This document shows, in pieces, positions 1 through 13,994 of a stretch of DNA of 64,000 nucleotides (positions within the stretch are counted from its first letter, which is position 1; each line of letters begins with the position of its first letter). The stretch lies in NCBI RefSeq assembly GCF_040954835.1, contig NC_090704.1:35406979-35470978 (forward strand), written 5' to 3'. A program made the translations under genes and the position numbers. Source of the stretch: Lepisosteus oculatus (lineage: Eukaryota; Chordata; Actinopteri; Semionotiformes; Lepisosteidae). The notes under the pieces are model-generated. The model saw only the letters and a list, made by a program, of their open reading frames with translations, ran no database searches and was not told the origin of the DNA.

Positions 1-299
1 TACACATAGATACTGTATCATTATCCTTGTCACATGCTAATGGCAGTATTCCTGAAACAATAGGAAGACTCGTTTTCTGTGATTGCAGAATGGTGTGGCA
101 AGAGCCCATTTTGCAGTTTGATTGAGAGGAACGCATTGGTTAGCAATTTTCTGTGCTTTCATTTTCTAAAATATTTATGTGTCCTCTTACCTCCAGGGGT
201 AATCTACCCCCGATTCAGGCATTCAAAATCAAAGGCAAAATTACCCTTGCGGAGTCTGCAGTGAAACAGAAAAGCGGAACTCAAGCGGAAATTGTGGGA

Positions 300-415
300 A
301 CATGATTTCAAAATTGAAAAAAGGACACAGTGTTTTACGCTGAGGGTTGTTGGAGTCTGGAACAAGCTAGCCAGCTATATTGTTGATAACCCTGACTTCT
401 TTCAAGAAGAAGACC
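300..415 (+). mobile_element. LINE 3'-end remnant (reverse transcriptase C-terminal part)
   Basis: Translation gives a short run reading RVVGVWNKLASYIVD. It resembles the C-terminal tail of CR1/L2/Rex-type LINE proteins, whose usual pattern is Phe-Phe-x-x-Arg-Val-Val-x-x-Trp-Asn-x-Leu-Pro. Related copies are at 12,540-12,630, 47,090-47,285 and 51,690-51,770. The fragment is short and decayed, and the family is not assigned. Confidence 0.5.
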
Positions 416-1002
416 AAAAGGTTATTAGCTTCCAAAATATAAAATACATAACATTTAAAAGATTTCTTATGTTGGTGTATATATTCCTTCCCATTCCACT
501 TCCTTAAGGATTCCTTAGAAGGATCTGCAAAATGCAGGAAAGTCTTGTCTGCCTCGCAAAAGCTGTGAGGGATGAGGGCAGAGGACGTGCACAGTCAGGT
601 TTAAAGGATTATCTGACAGGATGCGATAAAGAAATGGCCACAAAGAGAACATGAGCTCTCTGTACTGGGCTAGGCTTAGTGACACATTGAGCTACTTACT
701 CCAAGCATACCACAAAGAAGCTCTTATCAGATTGGTCCTGTGTATGTGCACTGAAGTCAGGTGCAGTGCCGAGGTGGTTATTTTGTACTGTTCAAGGGCA
801 AATCGCAAACGGTAATGAACAAAACATCAACAGACCCCGATCCTTGTTATGTGTTGGCTTGACCAAATGAATAAGTGAGATTTTTGGTTGCTGTTGAGCC
901 TGTCTCTTGTCCTTTCAGTAAATGGGGGCATACAGAACACAAGGTAGATTACATGAAAGATATTTTATTTAAAATTATCTACAACATGACTGTAAATTGG
1001 AT

Positions 1003-1266
1003 GGCGCTGTAGTGCGTCAGTTAGCGTTACTGCCCCACTGCTGTTGAGTCATGGTTTCTATTCCCATTTGGGCTGCCTTCTGTGTGGAGTTTGCATGCTA
1101 TGCTTTCCTCCCATGGTCTAGCGCACAAGCTGTCTAGGATGATTGGCGACTCTTAGTTGTTCCCTTATGAGTGAGTGTGACCTGCCATGGACTGGTGGCC
1201 TGTCCAAGGTTTAGGTTTATAGACCACTATATTGCCTGCCCACTTCGGCTATCGGGATGGATGGAT
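1003..1266 (+). mobile_element. tRNA-headed SINE, diverged copy, + orientation
   Basis: An old copy of the most abundant repeat in the window. It runs from a head with a tRNA-like start (GGCGCTGTAGTGCGTCAGTT) through the middle box with 'tttcctcccatggtc' and 'ccatggactggtggcctgtcc' to a GGATGGATGG tail. It is much more diverged than the copies at 27.4 kb or 41.8 kb. Confidence 0.75.
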
Positions 1267-3517
1267 GTCTGAATTATATTTTGTATGCTATTGAGGAAGC
1301 ACTGACAGCTCAACAGTGTCAGTTCTCATAATAGGACACTTTTACAGAGGCATGTAGGGTCAATATGTATAAAAACAAACCGTCTGTTTTTGACCTCACT
1401 CAATAAGCCTGTGTAAAATGAACTAACCTGAGGTTGTGTTATGAGATAATTGAGGTCAGTGGTCAAAATGACCTCATTTCACTCATTTTGTAACTCATTT
1501 TGTAACCTTTAAATCCAATACTTCGTGTATCACAGGTAGGTTTAACTTTGAGCACCTCTGTCTCCTGTAGTAATTTTCAAAAGTAATTAGTCAACAGTTG
1601 TTTGATTTCATATGGCATGACCTCTATCAACATCTTGGTGTTTCCATTGGAAAATTCATTTTCCCTTTGCACATGTATATTAACACCTGCAGGTTAAGAC
1701 AAAAGTCTTTGCGCTCTTCAGTCGAGTTCATCTTCACTACTTTTTGGTTAATAAATTCTTATTACACTGTACATATTGATATGGGCTATGCTCAAAAGCC
1801 TCTCATTAGATTAAAGAAAAACGTAGATAACTTCCTAATTAAAAAAAAGAAGCTTTTTAAACTCTTGTGCTTAATTAGCATCCTAGACATTGTTACGATT
1901 TAATTTTTTTCCCTGTATGTAAGAAGTTATAGTTCAACTGGAAACATTTTCTGACTAGAGTGCCAGGGCCAGGCTTACAGCTGGGCCACTGTCCACAGCG
2001 CTGTGGGTATCAAAAGAAAATTCCACATCAGAAAAACCCTTCTGATGAAAAGAGTTCAGGTGTATGTGTGTCTGCAAGCAAGATGTTTCACAAGTAACAT
2101 TAAGAATTCATGTCTGTTGATGAGGTTTTATGTGTTAAGTGGAAACGTTTGTTAAAAGGAATTGAAATATTTCAGACAATTGGAGCGGAAACATTCTGTT
2201 TTGTAGCTACAGCATGCTGAAGCTTATTTTTGTGCTCAAATAGTGTGATGCAAGGTTATCGTATTTCAGATCCTCAATAGAGGACACTTCCCACTACTCT
2301 AGCTCGTGTCCGATGTTGGGAAGGCCCCAAAACAGTTTAGCCCATGTGCCTGTTACCCTAAGGATGCCCCCATGTGGCCCCACTGGCCCTGTGTTTTTAT
2401 TGAAACCCACAAACCTGGCGAGTGGAAGTCGGGTGCCAGGTGAATTAATCGGCCTTCAGAGGACAATACCAGGGCTCACAGGCCATTGGGGTCACCTCTT
2501 GTTAGAAACAGTTCAGTTTTTTCTGGAGAGTGCTTTGAGTCTCCAGCTCTGCACCCTTTCACAGCACACTGCTAGAGCAGGGTGAGGGTGCCATAGGGGG
2601 TTTCCCTGCAGTCTTTCAGGAGGGCATGTTTGAGTCACCAGCACCTGTGCATTGTCTCTCATTCTTGTAACTAGTATTAATAGCTGCTTTCTTACAAATA
2701 GAAACCCAGCCTTGAGGATTAATGCGGTGTTGTCAACTGCTGTTGCCGAGCAGTGTGGCACATGACTGGCCCACATCACAGCTTTAATGCTTTCTCACAC
2801 ATTGTGCAAGGAGGCGGCATTATGAACAGGAAATTAAATCTTAGTGTTAGTGTTATTTTCTTTTTTTTGGTACCTTTTAATTTAGGATATTATTTAAGCA
2901 TGAGCAGAATTCCACTGATTAAACAAAATGCTCTGCTTAAGACCTCATGAAACGGTATACTTCTGTTAATATTCGCTGTTGAAACAGCGTCACTTATTAA
3001 TCTAAGATCTAAATTAAAACCACAACCATTCAGTTGCTTGCATTCTGCAGTGCTTTCCTGCTTAGAGTGTTCTCTTCCTTTGTCGTTTCAAAATGAGACC
3101 TTGTCTTCCTGAAAGGGTGCTTTCTTAAGCATGCCATTGTCTCAGGCTTGTCCTATTTACTGGTATGCCCGCTTCTGCTCAGTGCTTAAGGCTTGACCCG
3201 ACCTTTTACACACTGTGTGATGGAATGGACTGCTGTGTTATTTATAGTTAGTGCTTTCAGATAAGCCTCCAATACCACTTGAAAAACAAGCTCCTTCCTG
3301 AGCAGCTGCCAGCCAGCCCTGCGCGTTCTCTTCACTGATCGCCAGGGCACATGCCAGTGTTTACTGTAGCCACAACAGAAGAAATTCTTAATGGCAAGAC
3401 CAGCCCAGTCATCTAGTACATCCGAACCCGGCTATTCCATCACGGCGTCGAGATGAATTTCCTTCACAGCGTGGCCATGTACCGAGAGTCCTCTATTCAC
3501 ACCTGCTTCCACAGTTA

Positions 3518-3797
3518 ATCCATCCATCCATCCATTTCCTAATGGCTTCATCGAATCCAGGGGTGTGGGGGAGCCAAAACCTGTCCCAGCAAGCAACGGG
3601 CTTGAAACACCCAGAAAATGATACGAGTCCATCACAGACATGAACACACTCACTTCAGGGCCAGTTAACCTACCGGTATGTGAGAGGAAACATGAGGAGA
3701 ACATAGAATCTGAGTTAACAGAAGGTCCATAATTGAACCCGGAGCCCCAGCGCTCTGTGGCAGCAATGCTAGCCACTGCACTACCAAGCTGTCCTCC
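3518..3797 (-). mobile_element. tRNA-headed SINE, - orientation
   Basis: Read on the + strand, this copy starts with the tail (CATCCATCCATCCATTTCC). It continues through 'cagcaagcaacggg' and 'gtccatcacagacatg', then 'cagggccagttaacctacc', and ends with the tRNA-like head (aattgaaccc ... caatgctagccactgc). It lies in the UBALD2 intron, antisense to the gene. The 215-codon antisense frame covering it is a by-product of the repeat. Confidence 0.88.
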
Positions 3798-4419
3798 TAA
3801 GTTAATAATATTATAACATGAAGTTGACTTTATTTTTCTGATGGAGAAATCAGAACTAAAAGCTATATACGAGCTGTGATCTAGGTGTTGTTGAACAGTG
3901 CTCTCTCTGCTCTGCTGTTCTCTTTGCAAAGCGGTGTTTGGAATTAAATGCGCTAAACATGACCCTGTAAAGCGAAAGGAAAGGTAACTGTATTTTTTAG
4001 TTTTTTCCCCAATTCTCAGAATTATCTCACCCCCCCTTGTGTTCACGTTCTTAATACTGATATAGCCTTTATAATTCAACGTTTTTTCTGACTCTAAATT
4101 TTGTCAGCTGTTTCCTGGTACATGTGCACATTTACAGCTGAATGGTAATTTAACTTTTTAATTTTTAATTTGGTCATTGTCTCCCAGGTTAGGTGGAGAG
4201 CTCTCAGTAATACAGAATGTCTTGTCCTCCATTTTGTCTCGGTGTCGATAGAGATTTTGCCAAAGTGGGGGGTGAATCAAAGCTTTGCCTTAAGGTGTGT
4301 ATGATTTTCAAGTGGACTATAAAATGCAGCACAGGATGATGCAGATGCTGTTGTTTCCCGTGTGCAGGATTCTTGAAAAGAAATGATTTTTTTTTCGCCT
4401 CTTCCTCGTCTCCATTTAG

Positions 4420-4746
<327 letters not shown>

Positions 4747-5564
4747 GACTCTTGGGAGGGTGGACACATCTGGGAGGGGAGTGGTACCTTTCTCGTTCTT
4801 TACTTTTTCCTTTTTTTTTAATAATAATGACAGAACTGTTGTCTTTTGAAGACCTTTTTTTTTTCTCGTGTGTGTGCATATTGATGTACGGCAAAGTACC
4901 CAAGCCAGGGGAGAGAACCACTAACAAAAAAGAGATGATAGGAAGTAGACATGTAATTCTTCTCCTCGAAAGGTTTGGGGGCTGGAATTAGAGAAGACAG
5001 AGACAAAGCACTGGAATGTTTTCATCTCTTCCGAAGACACAAAATGGCACTCAAGTGCTTGGATGGGGACTGTTGTTTTCTCTCCCCATTGGTCATCAGT
5101 TTCTTTTTCTTTCCGTTGCAAAAAGTCTTCAGGATTTCACACCAAGCTTCGCCAGGATAACATCCGTCTTTTCAGCCACGACCAGCATCCAGGAAAACAG
5201 GCGGAAAGCTCCTGTTTGTTGTATTAATCTTCCTTCTCTCTCCACCCCTCTGGAAAGATGAGGACAAGTCTTAATTGCTTCCCTTGAAGTTGTTGCAGCA
5301 GCCCCTGTAAGTAGCTGGAAAACGACAAGGTAGGATGCCAGTTCTTTTCCCCGAGTGCCCACACAAGCTCTATACCTACAGGTGTGTAACGCGCACTGCC
5401 CCTGTCTGAAAAATGAGTCTCAATCATGATGGGGGTCTTCGGGACCCTTGTTCTGTCAGTGTCATCCATCTGAACATCAGGATCTACACGCAGTAAAGAA
5501 GTTTTGGACCACTGTTGTGTTCGTCACGTCATTGTGCTGGAAGCAATAAGAATATGAAGCCACT

Positions 5565-5570
5565 ATTAAA
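5565..5570 (+). terminator. UBALD2: Candidate poly(A) signal ATTAAA for UBALD2
   Basis: ATTAAA lies about 820 nt after the UBALD2 stop, followed by a T/G-bearing stretch. A second ATTAAA follows at 5634-5639. Both are variant hexamers, so the true 3' end may lie further downstream. Confidence 0.35.
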
Positions 5571-7683
5571 GTTCCATTGTTGAACGAATCAGTGGACATT
5601 CTGACATCCCCATACCCCATGAAAATCTGCTTTATTAAAGCTTATGACTAAAAGGATTCTACAAACCATGTTCCTTCTGTATAGAAAATTACAGTTTGAA
5701 TGATAAAATGACATGAACTCAATGGACACAGGAACACCTTTTAAACTGCATCAAGGATCGGCAGCTGTAATTAACACATTGGTTGTTCTGCACCAGCATC
5801 CATATGATTCAGAACTTGCGTCTTTTTAGTTACCAGTGGAGTTTCCTGTGGTGTTGTGGCTGGTTGTGGTAATTACCCCAGCAGGCTGCATGCCGGAAAG
5901 GATCATTCATGTACATTTAAGTTTTTTAAATGGATAAATCTTGAAACAGTTGAAACTAATGGTTGCAATCTGTGTGGTGGTTTGACACTGTGCAACCCTG
6001 GGTAACGAATTAAGTGATCAAATAGAAGAGTCAAGTCACTGTGCTCGAATGGAAAATGCCCGTTTCTAAACCTAGTTTGCAAATGTTTTGACGAAGGGGG
6101 GTTGATGTCTGTTAAGGGAATCTCTATGGATTTCTGGTTTTCAATAATACAAACCTTTGTTTCTTACCAGAATCAGCACAATATCCTGCACTGCATCTAC
6201 CTCTGATTGGTGGTAAATACGCACTGAAAATGGTTTGTTTTCTTATCTTAACTGCTGTGATGCTGAAAGACACTAAAGCCAGGTACATTTCACTGGTCTG
6301 AAGAGTGTGAAGACAGGTTCAAGAGACAGCTTACACTGTTTCAGGGACCTGAGCATTACAGGCCTCCAGCAACACTCCCAAGCCATACAGACTCTTTATA
6401 ACCAGTTATATTTGCCTGGAGGGCTGCATAGCATGAAATAGAGTGATGGGGAAAAGATTTAGATTTGAAAGATGACATAAAGCTTCCCAATATGTCAAAA
6501 TATTTGCAAATCTGTGGTTGATCTCCTTTGACATGAGACTGTCAAGCGTACAAATCTGTAGGAAAGATGCAATGAAAGTGGGTGTTGAGCACTGGTGTGA
6601 CATCACTTCCCTTTAAAACATTTCTGTCGATATCATTGAAGCGGAGGAAAACATTTGATTGCAGCACTTTGATCCACTTCAGGTTTAAATGTTGAGTCTT
6701 TGATACTTGAATACAAAGTGCTGGTTGTTTCCAGCTTCTTACTGTATTTTGGGTAAATTTGCAGGAACAGATGTATGAAGTTCCTCTTCTTGGCAGTAAA
6801 CCAGAGCCGGTTTGGTAATTCTGTCCAGAAAGCAGTAGTGTGAGCTTTTAGTTTTACATTTCCAGTATTTTTGATTAGTGGTTAGCCAGTTTAAAGTCAC
6901 AGTTTTGGGGGATTTCTCAGTCACTGTGTAGTACCTGAATTAGCTAACATGAAAAAATGATACCACTGGGTAAAACTTTGAGTTTACCAAGCTGCTTTGG
7001 AAATTGCAATATTTCCATTAGTCACATCCAGCCACCCAGATCCATAGTGTACACAATTGATCCCCTGCTGGAAGGGGCACCAGTCCATTGGAGGACCCTG
7101 GCAGTAAGGGGCAAAGTAGAGTGGCCAGCATATGATTAGGAGGCAGGAGACAATTGGAGCAGCTGTCAGAAAGCTTTGTGAACGTAGGAAATGCATGCAG
7201 ATTCATGCAATTCACACGAATTCCTGAAGCCAAGGACCCAGGATCTAAGAGATTGCAGGGCGAACTGTAACAACATTGGCTATTTTGCTTTTTAAGAGCT
7301 ATTTGTGCAAGAACCTACAGCTTGCAGTGGATCAAATTGCTGTGAAGTAACCAGTGGTTTCACTGCTGTAATATCTGGATTATTGATTGTTTCTGAAACA
7401 CATTTGTTGATGTTTGGGAAAACCTAAGCCAGGATGAAATGGAACTTTTATGACAACTTTTTGTTAGATTACCAGATAACCTGAATAGTTTAGTCTTGAC
7501 TAAGTGAGAATTGGAGATAGTAAGACGAGACCTAACTTGTCATCTCCAAAAATGTTGATGGAGAAATTCAGAGTTTTCAGTTTTTTAAGGAACCATATAA
7601 ACGTTACAATATCCTTTCGCAAACATGTTTGTGCATCTGTGTTTCAGCACAGTTGTTCTGGAGATTCTTAATACAATATCTAA

Positions 7684-7790
7684 TGGTCCTGAAGGGCCAG
7701 TATGTCTACAGGTATTCTAGAGCTCTTTAAAGCCTTGGTACCCAAAGCACCGCACGCAGTTGTTAAACTGGTCTAGTTTAGGTTAACAGC
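7684..7790 (+). repeat. Diverged copy of the 'ccagtcctggtcctggagggcc' fish repeat
   Basis: It reads 'ggtcctgaagggccagtatg', then 'tctacagg', 'ctctttaaagc' and 'gttaaactggtc'. The same order of blocks occurs in the better copy at 59,411-59,612. Confidence 0.6.
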
Positions 7791-10700
7791 AAGCTGAGTT
7801 ACTGTAGGTTCTTAAGAGGCAAGCTGAAATGAAAGCCTATGAACACTCTGACCTTCCAAGTCCTGAATTGAATGCCCTTGGTCTGGAGGATGTTTTTCTT
7901 ATTTTTTTTGGTGTTTTGGAGTCCCGTGGGTATTTGGAATGTGGGTATTTGGAATGGACCTCATCAAGAGATCACTTTGAAACGTGTGGATTTCTAAGAG
8001 CAGGACACACTGCCATGTGACTCGGAGACCATCACCAGCACTGTCCAGAAGACTCCTTTCACGGTCCTCTGTGTGAAAACTGTCTGCCGCCAGAGACAAG
8101 CATTTATTTCTCCTGTCCACAAAGTCACTTTGTACAAGTCTTTGAGAAAGTGATCTTTTTTGTTGATTGCTTTTGGAACAGGGAGATGTGTTGATGTGTT
8201 TTTTTTTTATAAAACTACATGATGCATCTGTCTTGAGTTTTAACAGATGGTTTGAATGACAATACTGTAGCTTCAACACTGCTTGGAAGTAGTTATTTTT
8301 ATTTTGGCAGGGGCACAAACTCTCCGATTGATGATTGATTCAGGTATCCTAGCTTTGTGCAACAGTTTCCAGTTTCCTCCCAGTTTTTTGCTGCCCTGAG
8401 CTCCTGGTGTTGAGGTGTACATGTGAAAGTCATTAAGTCATCAGTCCTATACACCGTTGTCCGGAGACAGTGCTCCATTCTCTTCCATTCAAGCCAGTTG
8501 ACAAGTCTTGGACAGAGCCTCAGCAATAATGTATTATTCAGTCAGCTCATGAAAATGGTAGTTGAGGCTTTTTTCCATCTCAGTGCAAAAAAAATCTAGG
8601 TTATGATTTTGTTTCTAACAACATTTGCATTTTATAGCTATATTGGCAGAGAAAATTGAAATAGAGATTATTGAAATACTTCTGATATATTTTTAGAGGT
8701 ATTGTGAAGGAAATTGTTGGGGGGGGGAAAATATCCTCTTGAAATGTCTTTCAAGCCCAGATTATTACTATTTAATATACAATAAATGAATTTAAATGGT
8801 TAAAAGAGTTGATAAGAAGGTTTTGAAACGTGTTCTAATTCTTACCCTGAGCTGTTGAACAGTCCTGTTTTTTTTCTGCAGTGGCATCCTCTCAGTGTTT
8901 TTAACACCTGAACTTTGTCTCAGTAGGTTTACAGTAATGGGTCCAGGGCATGTTTCCCTCCCGTCACCTTTGACCCCCATACAGAAGAGGGGGTGAAAAC
9001 CAACAAAAAAACAACACATAGCGTCCATTGTTTCTCCCTGAGCTGCCAACACTGCAGTGACGATCCATTGCGCTTTAAGAGAAAAAACAAACTTATGGAT
9101 TTGTTTGAGAATTTCCAGAAAATTTCCAGAATGTGGAATTGATGGACTTAAGAGTGCCTCAGTCTACCAAACATTAGCATCACAACAGATCCTGGGAAAC
9201 TCTTACGGCATCTGTAAAAAGTTGTCAGGATGGTCATGTTGGAGAGAAATTACAGGATTGTTACTTAAACAGCTACAAGAGTGAGTGAGGGAGCCTGATG
9301 CTCTATACCCTGAAAAGCTGCCTGAACACTGGCACTTCAGTTCCCAGGTGAATGATTGGCTGAACACTGCAGGTGTAAGAGCAGGCCTGGCTCCAGCAAT
9401 GGCCACTGTTCTTGAAATCTTTTAAGAGCCAGAGCAAACCATCAGGTGTTCAGCTATGCCAACTATATATACTGTAGGTCAGAACCTCAGCAGCAAGGCA
9501 AGGAATATTTCAGTTTCAGTACTTTTCTTGAGAACTAATGTAGGTTCACACTTAGAAGAAGGCCAGTACCAATTCTGTTTGGTTGACACACCGTAGTGTA
9601 GCACTTTGTCTTTATCACGTTTCTCCGTTTCACACCCCAGTTACCTCTGTAGACCTCTGCAATGCCAGATCAAACAAAGTCTTTTTGACAATAACCCCTT
9701 TAGAAATTTGGTGATTGAGTGTCAGTTCAACGAGGTAGTGTCGCCATATGTCACAAAATTGGACACAGTTTGGACGAATTTTCTGAAATCTCAGTGGTCA
9801 ATTTTATAATAGTAGAAGAATGGTAATCTGGAGTATCGGTTTAGGTGAGAATTCTCCAACCTTTCAGTTCAGAAAAATTGTAGATGTTATAAAGTTAAAA
9901 ATTAGTATTTGCAGTATGTTTATCCACTCCACATAATGGGTTCTTGTCATAGACTTACCAGTACATCACTGCACATGAAAACATTTTGTGACTTTTCCCA
10001 ACATGATTACTACAATAGTTCAATGTTGTTGAAAATTGATGACTAATGGTCTGTAATGCATAATGGAGAGTTGTGTCCGGAACCAAGTTTAGATAACCCT
10101 GATAATATGGTGCATTCACACTACAGCTGATTGTGGAAAGTTAAACATAACCGCCATGTGACTTCTGTACACTTTTGAAATATGTGGGCTAAGAAACGTG
10201 TTCAGTTGCATATGTTGTGTCTACAGGCTTTAAAAACATTAGAAAATGCATTTTTTGTTGCTTATGAGTAACATTACACAATTTGAAGTGGCTACAAATG
10301 CTGTGGAAATTGTTTTCGAGAATTCTGTAATAGATGAGGTGCCTACTGTAGAGCTGTATAATTGCTAAATTAACATTTTGAAACAAAAGTCAAATGTTTG
10401 GGTCAAAAGGGTTAAGCTTTCATTCATTACTATAATTGCTTTCTTTCCACTAATTGGAATAGAATATCAAAAATGTTCTGCCTTCAAAATGTTTTTTTTT
10501 TTTACAATGTAATTGTTTATATCTCAGGAACAGAGATCTCTGGTGAAGTGTTGGATCAGTGTTATGACTCAGTTGTGTAATCCTAAACTTGATACCCCCC
10601 TATGTCAGGCCCTAGTACCCTTCGGACTCCAGCGATGACCCTTTGAACCTGCAACCAAGAGTATACTGTATGTTAAAATATGTTGATCACACTGACTACA

Positions 10701-11554
10701 AATTCTAGCAGGGTGTGAATGCCGAAGACTGTAGCATACTTATTTCAGATCAGTCACCACACAGATTTTAGTTTTCCATCAAATCACATTTACCAACATT
10801 TTGTAGATTTGTATGTATAAGTCAGCTGATTGAGCTGTATAGTGACTTTTCCTTTCGAACATTCTGTCCCAGCTGGCAAAATATGCACACTTTAAGCTTG
10901 ACTAGGATTAAGTTAAAGTAACTGGCCTTATCTCAGAATTGTGATTAAATGCTGTTTAGATGGCTCTGGACCTTTTATCCCAGTGACCACTGGGTGCACT
11001 ACATCTGCAGCTGTAATAATGTTGTCAGTGATGGCTTTCTGTCAGATGTCCCAATGATTGTCCCAGTTTGTACAGTACGAGGGAGTAACAAAAGTGTAAT
11101 AATGAGGCCAAAATTCTTTTGTATAAAAGGACAAACTGCTTTTCTTTCCTGTTTATTTCCCCTGTTGAAATTTGTATTTATATATTTAAAAAAAAAGTAT
11201 TATTTGCTACCACCATGTTGTGTCTTGTGCTTTTGTCTGGAATTGGTTTATAACTAACACAAAAACATTTGGAGCAGCCTGTTCTAGAGTACATACTCAT
11301 CTGTTCTTTACCTCTACATTGTAAGATCTAAAAAATAATGGTAGTATGTCAATGTTATGTAATGAAAATGCAACAGTGAGATTAAGATTCATCAAGATTG
11401 ATAATAGTACTTTTTAAACACAACTATTTGTCCCCAGCTGTCTGGTGGGGTAGTACAGGCGTAAAGCCATGAGGTAAACTGGTATTTTATCCTGTGTAAT
11501 TGATTTATTAGGAAACAATGGCCTAATAAATAGTGTTTTCAATCCATCTACTCA

Positions 11555-11775
11555 CTCACCAGCCTTCCTGACATTTTTAAACCTTATTTCAGAACAAAGA
11601 GTGAGGGACAACAGAGGGCACACATGGAAGCTAAGCACAGCTGCAACCAAGAACAAGAGGCACTTCTTTACACTAAGGGGCAACAACAGCAGTACTCCCA
11701 GTATATAACAAGCAACACTGTTGGGAAAGCCTTTCACTCGGTTATCGTCAGTAGATGTATAGAATTTCTTCTCAA
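11555..11775 (+). mobile_element. Decayed LINE 3'-end fragment
   Basis: It contains 'aagaggcacttctttacact', the block found at the 3' end of the LINE-like copies at 47.1 kb and 51.7 kb. The rest is too diverged to align by eye. Confidence 0.4.
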
Positions 11776-12539
11776 TCATTAAGTTAACATGAGAAGGAGA
11801 AATGGAGTCAGTGCGTGAAAGTCATCAATTTGCAGTATTCACTGAATTGTCACTTTTATACAGAGCTTGGAGCTTGTCTTAAACTTTAACACCAGTTCTC
11901 TACCTTCACAGTAATAAAATCCTTTCAACGATTTCTCATCTCTTCTTAAGCAAGCTTGTTCAGCTATTTCCCCCATAAGTATGTGTAGTGGCGGATCCAG
12001 TTTGGCCAGGGCCAGCATTCTCATGGAAAGGAGTCATGCCCCTGACTGCAGCAGCTGGTTTAAAAGTTCTCTCTACCATCCACAATTACTTATCTGCCGA
12101 CATTAAAGCCAGAAAGTAGTCAAGACCCAGCCCACACTGATAGTCTGATTGCTCTCATTGCCAAGTGAACAATGCACTTCTACACTAATAAGCAATGCCT
12201 AAGTCTTCAACACTAATGCCTTAGGTAGCCCTGGTCAACTGGCCCACTCTGATTCTCTGCAGCCCACTACCGCCTTATTGAGGCTGACAAACTACTCAAT
12301 AATCACCTTTGAATCTTTTTTTCTTCACAATCCTACACTTACAGTCCTAGAACTCAGTATTGAACACGTCTTCACAGAATCTCCTCTACCTTTTTTCATG
12401 CTGTAGCCTAGATGCAGACTAATCCCACACGGAGCCTTTGAAACCAGCTCCTCTCCTTCACATGCAAAGCCATGTGCTAAATTACTCATTAAGAGCAGCT
12501 GTGACTCATTCAACAGGTTCTTCCAATGAGTAGTTATCC

Positions 12540-12630
12540 ATCCTGTGACAATATGGAAGAAGCTACCCAGCCATGTTTTTGAAGCCAATACCCTGGTTTG
12601 TTTCAAGAAACCACTAGATGAAATCTATTT
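12540..12630 (+). mobile_element. LINE 3'-end remnant
   Basis: Conceptual translation gives Trp-Lys-Lys-Leu-Pro-Ser-His-Val-Phe-Glu-Ala, then a Phe-Lys-Lys-Pro-Leu-Asp block. This is the same C-terminal LINE pattern as at 47.1 kb. Confidence 0.5.
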
Positions 12631-13994
12631 ATTAAAGGGCAGAAGGGTTACCTCTCTGTAATCTTTCTTCTTCAGGGCCACCTGTTGCTACAGTTTGTGA
12701 GCAGGGCTATTGTAATGGGACCTTTGACAACAAAATGCCTGACCTTTAAATTACATCAAACAATTTTTTAAAATCTGCTTAATACAGCTGAGCAGGTACC
12801 CTGAATTGCAACAGTACAGTGTTTTTCTTCACTAATAGTAAAATTGTACTAAGTCAATTTAATGTGTAATTTATGTAAATTATATTTATATTATTTTCAT
12901 TCTTTTCTGTTTTTAATATTTAGGTCTTTCTGTGAAGCTGTGCACTGTAGACCTATTACTCAACTTTTCTCCATAGTTTCTCAACACTGTTCTGAAGTCT
13001 TTCCAAAAGTCTTCAAGCCAAGTTAAAAGCTCTATATCAGAACATGACGTTGATATTTAGGGGGTTGTGTATGATTTTGGAACATGCACAGTGCCAAGAA
13101 AATGTGAATCCCTGATATAATTATGGAAATCGCCATTTCTTATCCTTCTTTAAGCAACAGTGGTCTTTTCTTAAATAGCCAAAAGGGTTTATATCGACCA
13201 ATTCAGTATTTTCTGTGTGATGTAATGATGTATGATGTAGAAAAAAAATGAATAAGTTCAGTGTAGCTGAAGTTGTAGTCTATGTTGCACAATTGAGGGG
13301 ATAACTAGAATCTGGTGGTAGAGTAACTGGGTACTAAGTAAACAAGGACTGCGTTTGGGCTAATTATGTTTTAGGTCTAAAATATTCAAAGTAAGATAAC
13401 ATACATAAAATATACAACCTAGAGGGTTCATAAACTTTTTTCAGGAACTACATGGCAGCACTCTGGTCCCTGTCAGCTAGGGAATTTAATAATTTTGAAT
13501 GCAACATTTAGAATATTCCCAAGAGTATTGCTTCACGTCACAGGAAATGATTGGCCAGCAACCCATATCTCATCATCCTTTCCAGATCATGAATGCTGTT
13601 TGTGTGTGTTTTAAATCAAATAATTTTCCTTCTTTTGGTATTTTACTTTTGATTCTCTGGCTTGAAGGAATCAATCAAATTTCAGTCATCTTTGTAGAAT
13701 GAAATAACTCCTTACACAGTTGGAGTTAACACAGCTTTAACTACAAAGGAGTCAAAAGACATTGCGTTTGACACTGTCTCCAATGTCAAACTCAACCCAC
13801 TCTGCTGAGCCAATTGTAGTACCCCACTGGTGGAAGCCTAACATTCAAGCCACTGGCTTTTGCATTGTATGTCCATACCCATGGTCTGAATAGAGACTTT
13901 GAGTGCTTGAGCTACTTGGGTACTGTAATATACTTAATTTAATGAAGCTCCTGTAAACATGCGCAGGTTGGGTTTCCCTCAGCCAGGAGAGTTA

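Larger units (their letters stand above)
1..4419 (+). other. UBALD2: UBALD2 intronic sequence (5' side of last exon)
   Basis: This stretch lies immediately 5' of the last UBALD2 exon and ends in a good acceptor: a C/T-rich tract followed by TTTAG at 4415-4419. I searched it for the exon that should encode the region before the Met-Cys-Thr-Pro start of the last exon (in the family, a Phe-Phe-Gln-Glu-Thr and His-rich stretch) and found none. The preceding exons must therefore be upstream of the window. It contains a LINE 3'-end fragment near 300-415 and two SINE copies, 1003-1266 and 3518-3797. The rest looks unique and non-coding. Confidence 0.7.
4747..13990 (+). other. UBALD2 3' UTR and 3' flank, largely repeat-free
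   Basis: The 3' UTR starts after the TGA at 4744-4746. Candidate poly(A) signals on the + strand are ATTAAA at 5565-5570 and 5634-5639; further downstream there are AATAAA hexamers near 8781 and 11,523. No SINE copy lies between 4747 and 11.5 kb, and only one diverged repeat (about 7684-7790) is recognisable. A long 3' UTR or a conserved flank is possible. From about 11.55 kb LINE fragments begin. I see no convincing coding exon. Confidence 0.5.

Noticed and set aside
3432..4079. 215-codon - strand open frame
   Set aside because: It mostly covers an antisense SINE copy and has no recognisable domain.
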